Made by a program: the position numbers and the translations under genes
Shown: in pieces, positions 45,101 to 54,267 of the stretch
How positions within the stretch are numbered: position 1 is the first letter of the stretch
How the letters are laid out: the number at the start of each line of letters is the position of its first letter
Notes under the pieces: model-generated
The model's database searches: none
What the model was told of the DNA's origin: nothing
The model's input: only the letters and a program-made list of their open reading frames with translations
Assembly (NCBI GenBank): GCA_023431385.1
Contig: JAEYWA010000138.1
Location: 1 to 64,000, forward strand
Direction of reading: 5' to 3'
Source: Bacillota bacterium
Lineage (GTDB): Bacteria; Bacillota; Clostridia; Acetivibrionales; DSM-1351
DNA: 64,000 nucleotides

Positions 45101-48100
45101 GTGATTATGTTATTCTCTATGCTGCCGAAAAGGTTGGTACAGAATATAAGATCAAAGCCTATGCATGTTTGACTGTAAATCCTGAACACATAAGAGGAGC
45201 AGCTCCGGATCTGGTCGTAAATTCTACTCCGGTGCCTGGCACACTTCTTAACACAACATCTGTTGCAACAGATGGAGTAACGTTGCCGACAGGCGCAACC
45301 CAGATTAGATATATAGTAGGCAACAGTTCAGCCGGAACAATACTCAAAGACAGCATAATGTCTGAACTGCCTGTATATACCTCTGGCAGTAATATTACAG
45401 CAAATGAGGGTCAATACTTGGTGTTTGTTGCTACGGATGCCAATGGGTATGTAAAAGCGGTATCCAAAGAGACCAAGCTCACTACCGATATGATTAAGAA
45501 TGTAGTGCTTACTTTGGGAGGCACTGTATTCCCTGCTGTAAGCGAAGCAGACATAGCAGCAGGAGGAAAAACAATCACATTAACACTTGATTCTGCCGAG
45601 TGGGCTGAGGATGCTGTCACTACTAATAAGAGTGTATTGCTGAGCAGCTTTGTTGCAGCTACAGAAAATGACAAGTGGAAAACTGTAATGGGTAAGGTTA
45701 CAATGATAGAAAAATCAAATGATAGTAAGACAATTACTATTAAGCTAAGTGAATCTACCTATGATATAACAGCAAATCAGAAGGTAACTATAACAATACC
45801 TGCCAAATTGATTAAAGGGGCCGTAAACCCAGTTACAGCAAAAGATACAATAAGCATTGCAGCGGTTTCGAGCCTTGGAGTAACTTTGATGTCGGGTACT
45901 ACCAGCGTGACCAGTTTTAGTCAGAACGATATCAAGACAGGCTCTGCCAAGATAATAATTACATTAACAGGCGGAGGTAAATTTGCTAGTGATGTTGATA
46001 GCTCTGCCGATAAGAGAAATGCAATATTAAATGGTTTAAAAGCCACATATAACTCTTCTGCCTGGGCAGGGGTGTTATCGAAGGCTACGATGACCCAAAA
46101 TTCTGAGTCAAAGTTGACTATTACGCTGAAGGATGCCGATTATGAACCACTTGGAAATGAAGTTATAAGTGTTACTATTCCTGCAAAGGTTTCATCCGGT
46201 TATATTATTGACGGAGCAGTCAATGATGCAGCAGCTTCAACAAAAATAACCATTTATTCAAATATATCTGCAGCATTATCGGGAACACTGGTTTCAACAC
46301 CTGTTACAGAAGCAGATATAGTAGCAGGAAATAAAACATTGGTGATTACGTTGACAAACGGGAAATGGGCATCGGATATTACTTCAAATGATACGGTAAG
46401 CAAAGTGCTTTTCGATGGGTTAACGGTATCGCCGACAGTATCAACTAACGATACGAATTCGTGGAAAAATAAAGTTTTAGCAATTTTAAAACCAACAGAT
46501 ATTAAAATAAACAGTGATACCGAAATTGAAATTATACTACCAGCAGCTGCAGGCTATGCAATAAGCGCTGACCAGAGTATTGTGGTGAACATTCCGTCAG
46601 CATGTATTGCTGGAGGGATAAGAGATAAGCTTACAGCAGCACAAAGTATAAAAATAATAAATATTGCTCCTGCTGTTCCAGCTATTGTAAAGAATGTAAC
46701 TGTGTCTGGAAGTACAACTGAATTCAAGACAGATGATATCATTACTATAAATGTAGAGTTTGATACAGCTGTTGATGTTACAGGAACTCCACTTCTCACC
46801 ATGAATACAGGTAAAACTGCTGTATATAAAACCAAAGCCGCAGCAAATATTCTTACATTTCAATATACAGTAGCTTCGGGAGATAATGTTGCGAAGTTGG
46901 ACTACAAGGCCTCGACTTCATTGGGACTGAATAAGGGAACCATTAAAAATGGTGAAACAAATGCCAGCCTTACATTGCCTGCTCCCGGAAATACAGGTTC
47001 GCTGGGTGATCCGCTTAAAACGCCAATTTTGGTAGATGCCGTTGCACCTAAGTTTACAAAGACTCCTTCACAAACTACTACGAAGGCAGAAACATCAGGC
47101 GATATTACATTTACCATCAACGAAACTGGAAAAGTATACTATGTAGTAATGGTGGATACAGGGAGCACAACCACACCAACGGTTCAGCAGGTTGTTGACT
47201 GGAATAACACACCACCTGCTTCGGTGGTGGCACATGGAATATCGAATGCCAGTGCCAATGTAGTCGGCAATATAAATATTACAGGTCTTGCGCCGAATAC
47301 AAAGTACAATGTGTATATTTTTGCCGAGGATGCTCATCAGAATAGGACAACTACGGTAACAAGCAGCAGTGTTCAGACAATTGATAAAACTCCGCCTGTG
47401 TTTACCGTACCCCAAGACAAGATTACACCATCGGATTATTCTATTAGTATTGCAGCTAATACTAATGAGGTTGGAACCATATTCGTTGTCGCTAAGCTTC
47501 GCGGTGCTGCTGCACCAGCAAAGTCAGAGTTGACTGGATCGAGGATTAAAGCAGTGGTTGACTCAACAAATGTAAAAAAGGATATTCTGATTAACGTAAC
47601 CGGATTGGCTGTTTCTACAGACTACGACATCTATGTAGCATGCAATGATAAGGCTTCGACACCAAATCTTAGTGCAGCTACAATGGTACAAGCTAGAACG
47701 TTGGGACTTGATTTGACCAAAGTAGATGTGGATCTTGCAAACAAAAAGCTGCTTAATACAAATACATTAATGGAGTACAGTATAGATGGAGGGGAATGGA
47801 AGAATTGCAGTTCATCAACTACTGCAGTTACATTTAATTATTCCGACACTACTGCTTCCATTAATGTACAGATAAGAGAGCGCTCCAATACGGCAAATAA
47901 TACTCAAATTACTCTGACTAAACAAAACGAAAGCATCATAGATACTTCAAAGATTGACTATGATATATTAAATAGAACTATATATAATAGCTCAAATATC
48001 AATCTGGAGTACAAAATAAATAATACTGTTTGGAAACCGTTACCGGCTGGTCAACCGGCAGGTAAGGCAATAGATGTTCTTTTTATCCCGGGCGGCGTAA

Positions 48101-49146
48101 TTTATCTTAGAACTGCAGTATCTTCTCCGACAGCTGCTGGAAAGGACTCGAAGTTGCCTTCGAAAGAAATAGAATTTGATGGAATACCAGGTTTGGGAGA
48201 TTCTCCTATCCTGACTGTTAATGATACAAAAAATGAAGTGGTCGGACTGTCCGCTATTCACGAATACAGTACTGATGGAGGAACTAACTGGACTCCTGTT
48301 TCAATTACCGTCCCTACTTTCCCGGGAACGAAAAAGGTTTTAGTAAGATTTAAGGCAACAGCCTCACAACTTGCTAGTAAAGCGCAGGAATTGAAGTTTA
48401 CTGCTAATGTAATAACAGTAAAGGCAAGCCCTGCGACAACTGGAACTACAGCCACAAAAGCTACTGTAACAATAACATTTGAGGAGAATACAAATAAGCC
48501 GGCTTTAACTAAAGACATTTTAAGAAACAATTTCCTGGTAGGTGTCTGGGACGCAACCGGGAATATAGCGACTGTCGGTTCATGGGGTACTGATGAAGAC
48601 ATTGATGCTATTAACTGGACAAGTGCAAATACAATAACCATCACATATAATTCTGTGGTACCTGCAGACTTAAAAATTGGTTACGAGGTCAGGGTTGCTC
48701 CAGGCGCGGCAATAAAGAGTGCCGTTGACACCTCGTTAGTATTAACGCCTACAGGTAAGCTGGGAGGGAGCTTCCATACAGTACCAATTATAACGAAAAT
48801 CAATGCAACTTCTGTTTCGGGACAAAAACAACTGGTCATAACTTTTGATCAGGCAACCAATCAAAAGAATATTGACAAAGCTGATATTGCAGCTTATCTG
48901 ATATTAACAGATTCAAAGGGTAAGGCAAAGAACTGGTCGAAGACAAATAATGCAGCTCCAGATGTGACTTTACATTGGACTAGCGATAAAGTATTGACGA
49001 TAACCTTCAATAATTTCAGCGATACAGAACTTGCGGTAGGTGATAAAATCAGAGTAAACAAGACTTGGGGTCTGACCGATGCAGATGGTACAACAGAGGC
49101 ATGTACCTGGACCAGTGTTATAGATGGTAGTTTTACAGCACCGTAG
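39154..49146 (+). CDS. Giant secreted S-layer-type repeat protein (3330 aa)
   Basis: The largest gene here. Signal peptide (1-25), two SLH-like motifs at the N-terminus (about 60-200, with DSWYEQEIAKAVAAGYI and ISRLEAALMV), then a beta-helix-like region of short strands (about 210-500) and a BIG2-like Ig module (about 505-595). After a further beta domain come about 13 copies of a roughly 107-residue module (about 730-2115), each ending in a VKAYA-like strand and containing PGTTKI. Next are three related modules (about 2117-2500), one Ig-like, two fibronectin-like (GLAPNTKYNVYI), and final beta domains. ATG 39154 follows TTGAGGAG. SLH at the N-terminus contrasts with its three neighbours. No enzyme domain is recognised; role probably surface layer or adhesion. 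Confidence 0.85.
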   Translation: MKRLRLITIMLTIAYVLLIPLNSLAIGGTNSVNTTTSLLSKWQGYGIVDKSISSSDLNKAIEKIDFISFINGIMKPTGKVETGFIDLPKDSWYEQEIAKAVAAGYIDKGNNTKFNPFSEISRLEAALMVKRVFGLELKDKRVIAKIKDAETLDSNQLEGFAAVIEKGCLTQVDEGRYVPYGVLKLSDALEILDICVGEVVSESGTISDNVPGNMLVNTGSVTLKSMNVAGDLTIGEGVGNGDVSLDGVSVNGKLIIRGGGPNTVTLTNTRIDDILVIEKSEGNVRIRTFGTTTIKDTLVKSGCYLDEYGLTTGKGFTDITLDKSTIENQKVDLNGDYNKLTVNESNLNVKLSGKADAVDISKGATSNFTLDSGNVRTFITKASQNLIDIIAGTITHLYIDTGAIGNKLTLNGKATVSNINIKENSIIELLKGTVEQLTLESNSTGSKLNISSGAYLKNLTANAPATISGDGSITNAYIYVPNMSMNIKPSGEYIRTGTETGSSSKDTNSSLPKIIISNAYNKTIQLGSNDQKINARASNGAEIFYSSADNSIVTVGEKGELTGVSAGTTEVYISAVKQGYAPAITTIKVRVITKNKTSSGTLEISPTSGKAGSVVDNFAIRYTSGENIVNGRIVINLPAGFAATENDKVSINFGNETALTKAQIINEYTLSFSNISLAEGENIEVRLKNIEIPSGQQFVFSAVADSDGMGPKLPGGEVSCIFTADSLKELKGKGVNYSKPEYGSLQGTTKIASLSFVNINGATKWMISDDTAIPVYDQVLSGIDYVAGQDIQAVPNQQIMLAAVDSNNRVKAYAIIEILDEYIRPDDATALDPSAISVKPGIQAGTVMIDIPTSVYVDGATTWMYKVQNTPSAAILIDSVFDGTENYSADKDIKVSDHQYIVLTAVDSSTSKKVKAYVSLPVSGKVSVEADRLVNGINYKGPGNGSDVGTIMIEGLNSGSFDISGWQYVVLDKIAVIPSKGAPLASYRKYTSNDFTGYAEKDSIYVTTGQHVLLVGVNSAGDITAYADITVDSGMVRREGAPAIPLTNVVGPVMGSIEGTTNVTTNFSTPIAGATKYKYRFQDITTVAPQINSKSDNYYEMEKNMAVTGKYLVLVAVDNGGLIKAYRAIEVTDEMIRPADAYLLKVANSHYTRPVPGTTIGTTSLSLNITKIETDIGKQVSQWWYMLSDKDFEKPYLGSDLTGSMTQYVPDSNIVVPNSDKYPQYLLIIGVDSNSGTSGTIVYLKEQLQYDQIKQPDSRVLISSAEDSVNFNYSVPEPGDKAGQTKIKTLSFWGLNGAYSWEYKTSDSPIDAPGNNTSANTLGTSPYNTTMSITVDKKYLVLFAVDNNKRIKAYANILISEAQKRPLDLVEGRNYRIAAGSAKGTVVIPFLSFADLGATAPYTGWSWKYAVGNGKFNVPGRGTKAADIGITNAVSTTTNIDAIDGQYLLLVAVDENGFIKAFANIRIGSGVSNPGEAELIPTEYYRLTKGTTEGTTRFSVLDMGISGQTKWAYVIKDTVTTPSPVKRDVLFSTLGAKALDPTKDIQVDYGQSILLLAVDKDNKVKGYAYIPVEEDQIQAPFAMNLITKTGTYSGPSRGSEPGSTKIALIVTDDIPVDKDGTIFWKYQKGTRPFDTPHLNDDASPSSGYLDYTSKADIQNVKAGEYLLIVAVSKNTDGSERVKAYLKFTMLSDWITPARVKELVKNTNYEDLIPGSEPGTTKLTGLELFDLSNCQWMVNITDTDDKIYEDTQFSGKTYSEGDNIAVKQGQYVVLAAVDKTTKKVKAYKNILIDNPAYLNAPGLKLGDNYAALKWGSKEGTTSVYVSPKGLTGNIVFVVKVANKVENIVADSLISYTSSTGSDYSTFKTYTANTDISVKAGQYILLAAVDTDSKKIVAYRNIPVAVTSIMPEGADILDENENYMPLQPGDALGSTKIPLKGFDGVNANTWLVKVVAAPITSVALDSMDNDAKVYVSNSDISVKPGDYVILYAAEKVGTEYKIKAYACLTVNPEHIRGAAPDLVVNSTPVPGTLLNTTSVATDGVTLPTGATQIRYIVGNSSAGTILKDSIMSELPVYTSGSNITANEGQYLVFVATDANGYVKAVSKETKLTTDMIKNVVLTLGGTVFPAVSEADIAAGGKTITLTLDSAEWAEDAVTTNKSVLLSSFVAATENDKWKTVMGKVTMIEKSNDSKTITIKLSESTYDITANQKVTITIPAKLIKGAVNPVTAKDTISIAAVSSLGVTLMSGTTSVTSFSQNDIKTGSAKIIITLTGGGKFASDVDSSADKRNAILNGLKATYNSSAWAGVLSKATMTQNSESKLTITLKDADYEPLGNEVISVTIPAKVSSGYIIDGAVNDAAASTKITIYSNISAALSGTLVSTPVTEADIVAGNKTLVITLTNGKWASDITSNDTVSKVLFDGLTVSPTVSTNDTNSWKNKVLAILKPTDIKINSDTEIEIILPAAAGYAISADQSIVVNIPSACIAGGIRDKLTAAQSIKIINIAPAVPAIVKNVTVSGSTTEFKTDDIITINVEFDTAVDVTGTPLLTMNTGKTAVYKTKAAANILTFQYTVASGDNVAKLDYKASTSLGLNKGTIKNGETNASLTLPAPGNTGSLGDPLKTPILVDAVAPKFTKTPSQTTTKAETSGDITFTINETGKVYYVVMVDTGSTTTPTVQQVVDWNNTPPASVVAHGISNASANVVGNINITGLAPNTKYNVYIFAEDAHQNRTTTVTSSSVQTIDKTPPVFTVPQDKITPSDYSISIAANTNEVGTIFVVAKLRGAAAPAKSELTGSRIKAVVDSTNVKKDILINVTGLAVSTDYDIYVACNDKASTPNLSAATMVQARTLGLDLTKVDVDLANKKLLNTNTLMEYSIDGGEWKNCSSSTTAVTFNYSDTTASINVQIRERSNTANNTQITLTKQNESIIDTSKIDYDILNRTIYNSSNINLEYKINNTVWKPLPAGQPAGKAIDVLFIPGGVIYLRTAVSSPTAAGKDSKLPSKEIEFDGIPGLGDSPILTVNDTKNEVVGLSAIHEYSTDGGTNWTPVSITVPTFPGTKKVLVRFKATASQLASKAQELKFTANVITVKASPATTGTTATKATVTITFEENTNKPALTKDILRNNFLVGVWDATGNIATVGSWGTDEDIDAINWTSANTITITYNSVVPADLKIGYEVRVAPGAAIKSAVDTSLVLTPTGKLGGSFHTVPIITKINATSVSGQKQLVITFDQATNQKNIDKADIAAYLILTDSKGKAKNWSKTNNAAPDVTLHWTSDKVLTITFNNFSDTELAVGDKIRVNKTWGLTDADGTTEACTWTSVIDGSFTAP
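41341..45510 (+). repeat. About 13 tandem coding repeats of roughly 107 residues
   Basis: Within the giant gene, successive modules share the pattern NYxxPxxGSxxGTTKI ... W.YK ... hydrophobic Q.[IV]LLAAVD ... [VI]KAYA.I. They are diverged in DNA sequence, so repeats are protein-level and old. I do not recognise a named domain. Confidence 0.7.
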
Positions 49147-49184
49147 GAAATCCTATTATCTACAAGTAAAACGTAATTATCAGA

Positions 49185-49223
49185 GTGTCTAATTTCTTTA
49201 ATAGAAATTAGGCGCTTTTTTTT
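49185..49223 (+). terminator. Terminator after the giant SLH gene
   Basis: GTGTCTAATTTCT (49185-49197) pairs with AGAAATTAGGCGC (49203-49215) through two G-U pairs, followed by T8. Confidence 0.85.
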
Positions 49224-49249
49224 ACGTTTTGTTTACAAGTGTGTATAAT
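49221..49249 (+). promoter_or_regulatory. Sigma-A promoter candidate for the third SLH gene
   Basis: TTTACG (49221-49226), 17-base spacer and perfect TATAAT (49244-49249), overlapping the T-run of the terminator before it. With that terminator it suggests the third and fourth SLH genes form their own transcript. Confidence 0.45.
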
Positions 49250-49322
49250 ATATAAGTAAATAGTGCCAAAAAGCCGATAAATAGTTAGCAAAGCAGTATT
49301 TAACTCCAGGGGGTAATTTAAC

Positions 49323-52300
49323 ATGAAATCTAAGTTAAGATTTATTTCTATAATTGTAATTCTCAGCATGATATTTCCGACGCTGTCTGGGGTTATTCAG
49401 CCTGTTTTCGCTGCCGCTGACCTTCAGGATATTAAAGTTGAGTATAATAAGAGTACAGCTACCGCAACTATTAGCTGGAAACACGTTCCCAATATTACTA
49501 AAGGAACAATTACATATCATGTTCCCAACGGAACAGGTGGCGTGACAGAGGAGACCATTCCGCTGGGTGACCCTATAACAAATACAGTTTCGATACCTAA
49601 TATTAGAAAAGATGTTATGTATGATTTTAAAATAGTATTGGAGGACGGCAGTGGTTTTACATTTGAGGGTAATAAATATTTTCTTGGAGGAATTAATGTA
49701 AATGCCACGAATGTTGAGCAGCAATCTGTAAAAATGACCGGTGGTGGAATGGAAACCGGTATATACCCTGCGGTTAAGCTTTCCTGGAATATGCCGAAAG
49801 TATTTGACGGGGCGAATATGGTACCTTTGGACAGCATGCCTAATTTGTTCAGTGCAGATATGATTGACTTTAAATTCAAAATCGAACTGGATCGTATGCT
49901 TAAAGATGTTAATGTGAAAGTTGATTCCAGTGGAAACTATAGAGCTTTTATAGAAGGAGGAGCCGAGTGTGAGGTTGTAAGGGATTCAAAAGATCAGCTT
50001 TCTTTTTATCTGCTTGGGAGAAAGGATGAAAATACCGATATATCTTCCCAACCTTTGCCCAAAGGCTTAGAGGGGAATCAGAGCTATGTTATACATTATC
50101 CAGATCTACTTCCCAGTACTATATACAAAGTATCACTGATAACTATTTTTTATAACAATGCTTTAGGAGATGATTCCGGAACGGTAAGCGGAGTGACGCA
50201 GAATTCCATAGAATCCGATTACATATGTACTCCAGTCAGATTTCAATTGACAAAGGATACTTTGGACAACTTGTATGTCCGCGTATTCCGTGTAAATCAG
50301 AAAGGTGTTCCCCTGCTTAATCTTACATATGATGTACAGACTAGTTACGGATCATCGTGGAAACCCAGTGAGAACGTTATAAATGATAAGGATTTAGGTA
50401 ACGATCCTTCTCCGATTATAGATATTATTAAGGGCGAAAACAATCCAGTAAAGTACAGAATTGTTGTAATAGAAAATAGGATTCAATCCCCTGTTATGGA
50501 ATATAATATGCAGGATGATCTCGTTAAGCCTCCTGTACCAAACAATATACTGACAAATGTTGAACTGCAATACCCGACTCCAACAAGTAATACAAAAGAT
50601 ACATCCTCAAAAGTTACAATTACCTGGGATTATCCTGGCGATGAATTGTGGAATCAGATAAAAGCTCAGGACTATTATTTTCATTTCAATTTAAGTCTTG
50701 CAGAAGATCCTATGAGTATCCCTCAAAAACTTATTGTGGATGGGCAGGAAAAGTTTTTCGAGGTAAAATTCAGGGATGTATTGAGTGTAAGTGCAAGTAA
50801 AATAGAGGTAGATAAAACTGGAGCCAAGCCAAGGCTCAAGTATGTAATGGATGGATATGAGCTGTTTAATGGCATAGGCAAGGATGACGAATTTAGCTTA
50901 CCAAACATGGAACCTGAAAATGCTTACCAACCAGCCCAACCCTACCCTCAATATCTGCTTCCGAATAAAACCTATTACCTTCAGATGCACACAAGTACTC
51001 GTGATCAGAGGGACAAGGAGTATATGGTTGGAGATTCTTTTTCTGAAAAGTCCCTAATAGCCAGCTTTACGACGCTTTCTCCAGGCTCCAGAGACGTAAC
51101 TGTGCCAAAGTATTTGCAGCTGGTAGAACCCCCTATCGTAAGTAACGGTGAGGACGGTGTTACCAAAGAAGCAACTGTAAAACTGAGATTTGACCAGATA
51201 ACAGTGGATTGGAAAAGCATTTCACCTGAGACTGACGGTGAAGGCCAAGTATATTATGATTTGTACATGAGTACAAGTCCAGATAGCTCAACCTTTGCTA
51301 AAATTGGTACTTTTCCTGATTTAGTAAAGGGAGATGTAGATTTTTCAGCCCAAATTGACAAGAACACTACATGGGTAAATGCAAAAATAAACAGGTTTAC
51401 CGGGACTAATGAGGGGATTTTTGGAAAGTCATTAGCCCCTAACTCTTCATACTATTTTTTTGTTAAGGTAAGGCTGGTTCTGCCTAATGGTGATACCAAG
51501 GAGTCAATTAAATCTGTTTTACTACCAGTGACCATACCAAGAGGGGAACCAACAGAGCCGGACGATACAGATCTGAGACCCGAAGCACCTGAGGATTTTG
51601 CAATAGCAGTTGACGAAAACGGGGACCAGATGTTGACCGGACAGAGAGTAACCTTTGAATGGAAAATTAGAGATAACAAGGCTGCCTATGAACTGATAGC
51701 AACTTCGGCAAGAGTGGCTCCCGACGCTACAACCGACGCAGGTGGTGGTATTAATACAGACCCTACATATATAAGCTTTATAGGAACCTTTGGAAACAAG
51801 GGAAATGATGGAGATGGTACAGACCTTATTATGAATCCCGGTATAACTCCATTACCTGGAAAATTTGAAATAATCCAAGAGGAGGACGGTACATCAAAAT
51901 GCAGATATACCATTGATACCTGGCTGTTTCCCAATAAGATATACTACTTTAGTTTAAGAGCACTGACTATGGAAAACCATGTAGTAAAAAAATCCAGTGT
52001 TTGGATCTCCATACCTGTAACTACTACACTAATAGAGAGTCCAACAATGCTTCAGGTTGTTAATGACTGTTCCATAGCCTTCAACTGGTATGGAACTCTG
52101 CCTACTGAAAGCTATCAAATAAGATTAAAGCCTGTAGATGAAATTGATTACACAGTACTCACTAAGTCACAGTACACCATAGTACAGGATTCAAAGTACT
52201 ATAATTATGTAAGGACAACGAAGGATATTAAGCTGAAGCCGAATACGGAATATAACATACAGGTTGTAAGTAAGGTAAATGGTGTAGAAAATATTATTAA

Positions 52301-54182
52301 TATCTTAAAATATTCATCTAATGATTATTACAAAACAAGGGATGATTATCATGAGATAGATGTAAGATGGCAGGGGGTTGCAATTGATCCTTATACTGAG
52401 TTTGAAATAGCCATCAAGACAGAGGATGATACTGAGTATACCGTTCTGGACAACAGTAAGGATTTGGAACAATATAATGATCTTACAACCCATACATATC
52501 CATACTATATAGAGAAGAGTATAAATAACGTAAATAATAACTACTATACGTACAATGCGAGAATTAAGTCGGTCGAGGTAACCTTACCAGATGGTACAAA
52601 AGAACACAAGGTACTGAAATCCAATACAAAGTACTATATTAAGGTCAGAGCTAAAAAGACAGACTCCGTAAATATGGAAGCTGTGACAAGATCAAAATAC
52701 GCAGGTCCTGTAAATACCAGAACAGAGTTTAATCAGGATGATTATGATGATATTGATGACGACACCGGTAATACCTCCAAATTCCTGGATATGCTGGATG
52801 AACTAGAGAAGAACGTATACTGGGAAGTAAATAGGGTTAACAGTTCTATAAACAAGATTTACGTTAAGGATGAAAGGATTGTGAACCTCCTCGAAACTCC
52901 CGGTAACTATTCACTTACCCTTGATTTAGCCCAGAGCCCGGCTTATGTGAATAGTGAAGAAATTTATATGGCCAAAAGTATATTGGTTGCTATGAAAAGC
53001 ACAAATAAAAGTATAATTATTAAGACAAAAGGTATAGAGTATACAATCAGGCCTGAGACTTTTGATATGGAAAACATGGAAGAGTTTAAAAAGGCTTCAG
53101 AACTAAGCGGTTCAAAGGATGTTTATTTGCAGATTAACAATATTCAAAGTTCAAGCATACAGCCTGAGGGGCCGGAGAATACTTCGGTAGCTTCAAAAAT
53201 GAATGTACTGTCTACTCAGGTAGTAGCGTCCAGAAAAACTAGCACTGCTATAAAGGATATGATAAAGGACAAGCTCTACAATGAGAAAACAGGTATTATT
53301 CAGAAAAAGCTGGCGGTGTTGAAAAACCCAAATAACAGTAAAACAAAAGGGAAGCAAGAGGAGGTAGATAAATATCTACTCCAGCTTATTGACGAGATAA
53401 AGAGTGAACTTTCCTACTATATAGATGACACAATAAATGGAACCGGCTACACGAATGGTTTATTCATGGAAAAATACAGTGTTGCCAAGTTTAGTTCACC
53501 GATGGCAATAAAGATGCAGTATCAGGGAAGTACATTGGCTAATCCGTATATTTTATACGGTTCTAGTAGGAACTGGCAGAAGCTTTCTATGAATATTAAG
53601 CGTGAAACGGGCTTTTTGAGTTATTATGTAACAGGTACCGGTAAGTTTGTTATATTCTCTTCAAAAGATATAACATCAACGATAGCGGATGATAATCCGG
53701 CAAAGGAGTATATCACAAAGCTTGCTTCAAATTATGATTTAGCTGCTGTATTCGCAGGTGCAGATAACTCGTTTAATCCGAAACTTACAGTAACAGTTAA
53801 GGAAGCCGTACTATTATTCGAGTTAATTTCCGAGTCTAGGGTTGACAATCAGAAGAATGTAAAAGATAAGGCAAAGGCCTATGGACTTGATAAAATTATT
53901 AATATTACAAATTTGAACAGAAATATTACCAGACAGGAGTCAGCCGCTGTAGTGATAAAACTGTACTGCCAGAAGACTGGCACAGATTATAATAAGCTAA
54001 AGGCGTCATTTAAAAAGCCTATAATGGATGACGGTATTATCGTAGACAAATATGCTATACCAGTTTATGCGTGCTTACAAATGAATATTATGAGTTTGGA
54101 TTCTGATTCAAAATTCAATCCTTCTAATACCATAAACAGAGCCGAATTTGTCATGGTCATTGAAAAAATGCTTGAAAGTTAG
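49323..54182 (+). CDS. Secreted fibronectin-III / SLH-domain protein (1619 aa)
   Basis: A cell-surface protein with a signal peptide (about 1-30, ending VFAAADLQ). Several fibronectin-III-like modules fill about 30-1150; many have the LLPNKTYYLQMHTST / KPNTEYNIQV type of strand F, and they vary in length. An acidic DQDDYDD-like linker lies near residue 1140. A domain with PSAYVNSEEIYMAKS-like text (about 1160-1460) and C-terminal SLH motifs (about 1470-1619, TRQESAAVVIKLY and INRAEFVMVIEKM) follow. ATG 49323 lies behind CAGGGGG. It is paralogous to the next gene in overall plan. It is probably a wall-bound structural or adhesive protein; no enzyme domain is seen. Confidence 0.87.
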   Translation: MKSKLRFISIIVILSMIFPTLSGVIQPVFAAADLQDIKVEYNKSTATATISWKHVPNITKGTITYHVPNGTGGVTEETIPLGDPITNTVSIPNIRKDVMYDFKIVLEDGSGFTFEGNKYFLGGINVNATNVEQQSVKMTGGGMETGIYPAVKLSWNMPKVFDGANMVPLDSMPNLFSADMIDFKFKIELDRMLKDVNVKVDSSGNYRAFIEGGAECEVVRDSKDQLSFYLLGRKDENTDISSQPLPKGLEGNQSYVIHYPDLLPSTIYKVSLITIFYNNALGDDSGTVSGVTQNSIESDYICTPVRFQLTKDTLDNLYVRVFRVNQKGVPLLNLTYDVQTSYGSSWKPSENVINDKDLGNDPSPIIDIIKGENNPVKYRIVVIENRIQSPVMEYNMQDDLVKPPVPNNILTNVELQYPTPTSNTKDTSSKVTITWDYPGDELWNQIKAQDYYFHFNLSLAEDPMSIPQKLIVDGQEKFFEVKFRDVLSVSASKIEVDKTGAKPRLKYVMDGYELFNGIGKDDEFSLPNMEPENAYQPAQPYPQYLLPNKTYYLQMHTSTRDQRDKEYMVGDSFSEKSLIASFTTLSPGSRDVTVPKYLQLVEPPIVSNGEDGVTKEATVKLRFDQITVDWKSISPETDGEGQVYYDLYMSTSPDSSTFAKIGTFPDLVKGDVDFSAQIDKNTTWVNAKINRFTGTNEGIFGKSLAPNSSYYFFVKVRLVLPNGDTKESIKSVLLPVTIPRGEPTEPDDTDLRPEAPEDFAIAVDENGDQMLTGQRVTFEWKIRDNKAAYELIATSARVAPDATTDAGGGINTDPTYISFIGTFGNKGNDGDGTDLIMNPGITPLPGKFEIIQEEDGTSKCRYTIDTWLFPNKIYYFSLRALTMENHVVKKSSVWISIPVTTTLIESPTMLQVVNDCSIAFNWYGTLPTESYQIRLKPVDEIDYTVLTKSQYTIVQDSKYYNYVRTTKDIKLKPNTEYNIQVVSKVNGVENIINILKYSSNDYYKTRDDYHEIDVRWQGVAIDPYTEFEIAIKTEDDTEYTVLDNSKDLEQYNDLTTHTYPYYIEKSINNVNNNYYTYNARIKSVEVTLPDGTKEHKVLKSNTKYYIKVRAKKTDSVNMEAVTRSKYAGPVNTRTEFNQDDYDDIDDDTGNTSKFLDMLDELEKNVYWEVNRVNSSINKIYVKDERIVNLLETPGNYSLTLDLAQSPAYVNSEEIYMAKSILVAMKSTNKSIIIKTKGIEYTIRPETFDMENMEEFKKASELSGSKDVYLQINNIQSSSIQPEGPENTSVASKMNVLSTQVVASRKTSTAIKDMIKDKLYNEKTGIIQKKLAVLKNPNNSKTKGKQEEVDKYLLQLIDEIKSELSYYIDDTINGTGYTNGLFMEKYSVAKFSSPMAIKMQYQGSTLANPYILYGSSRNWQKLSMNIKRETGFLSYYVTGTGKFVIFSSKDITSTIADDNPAKEYITKLASNYDLAAVFAGADNSFNPKLTVTVKEAVLLFELISESRVDNQKNVKDKAKAYGLDKIINITNLNRNITRQESAAVVIKLYCQKTGTDYNKLKASFKKPIMDDGIIVDKYAIPVYACLQMNIMSLDSDSKFNPSNTINRAEFVMVIEKMLES

Positions 54183-54267
54183 TAAAGTAAACATTTATTA
54201 GTACTAGAAAAGGTTTTGTATTGTAAATTATGGTCGCTTTAGCGGCAGCTGGGGGTTAACATTCACA

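Noticed and set aside
41341..45510. CRISPR array or DNA-level tandem repeats in the giant gene
   Set aside because: The repeats are about 320 bases, diverged in DNA and conserved only at the protein level, all in one open frame.
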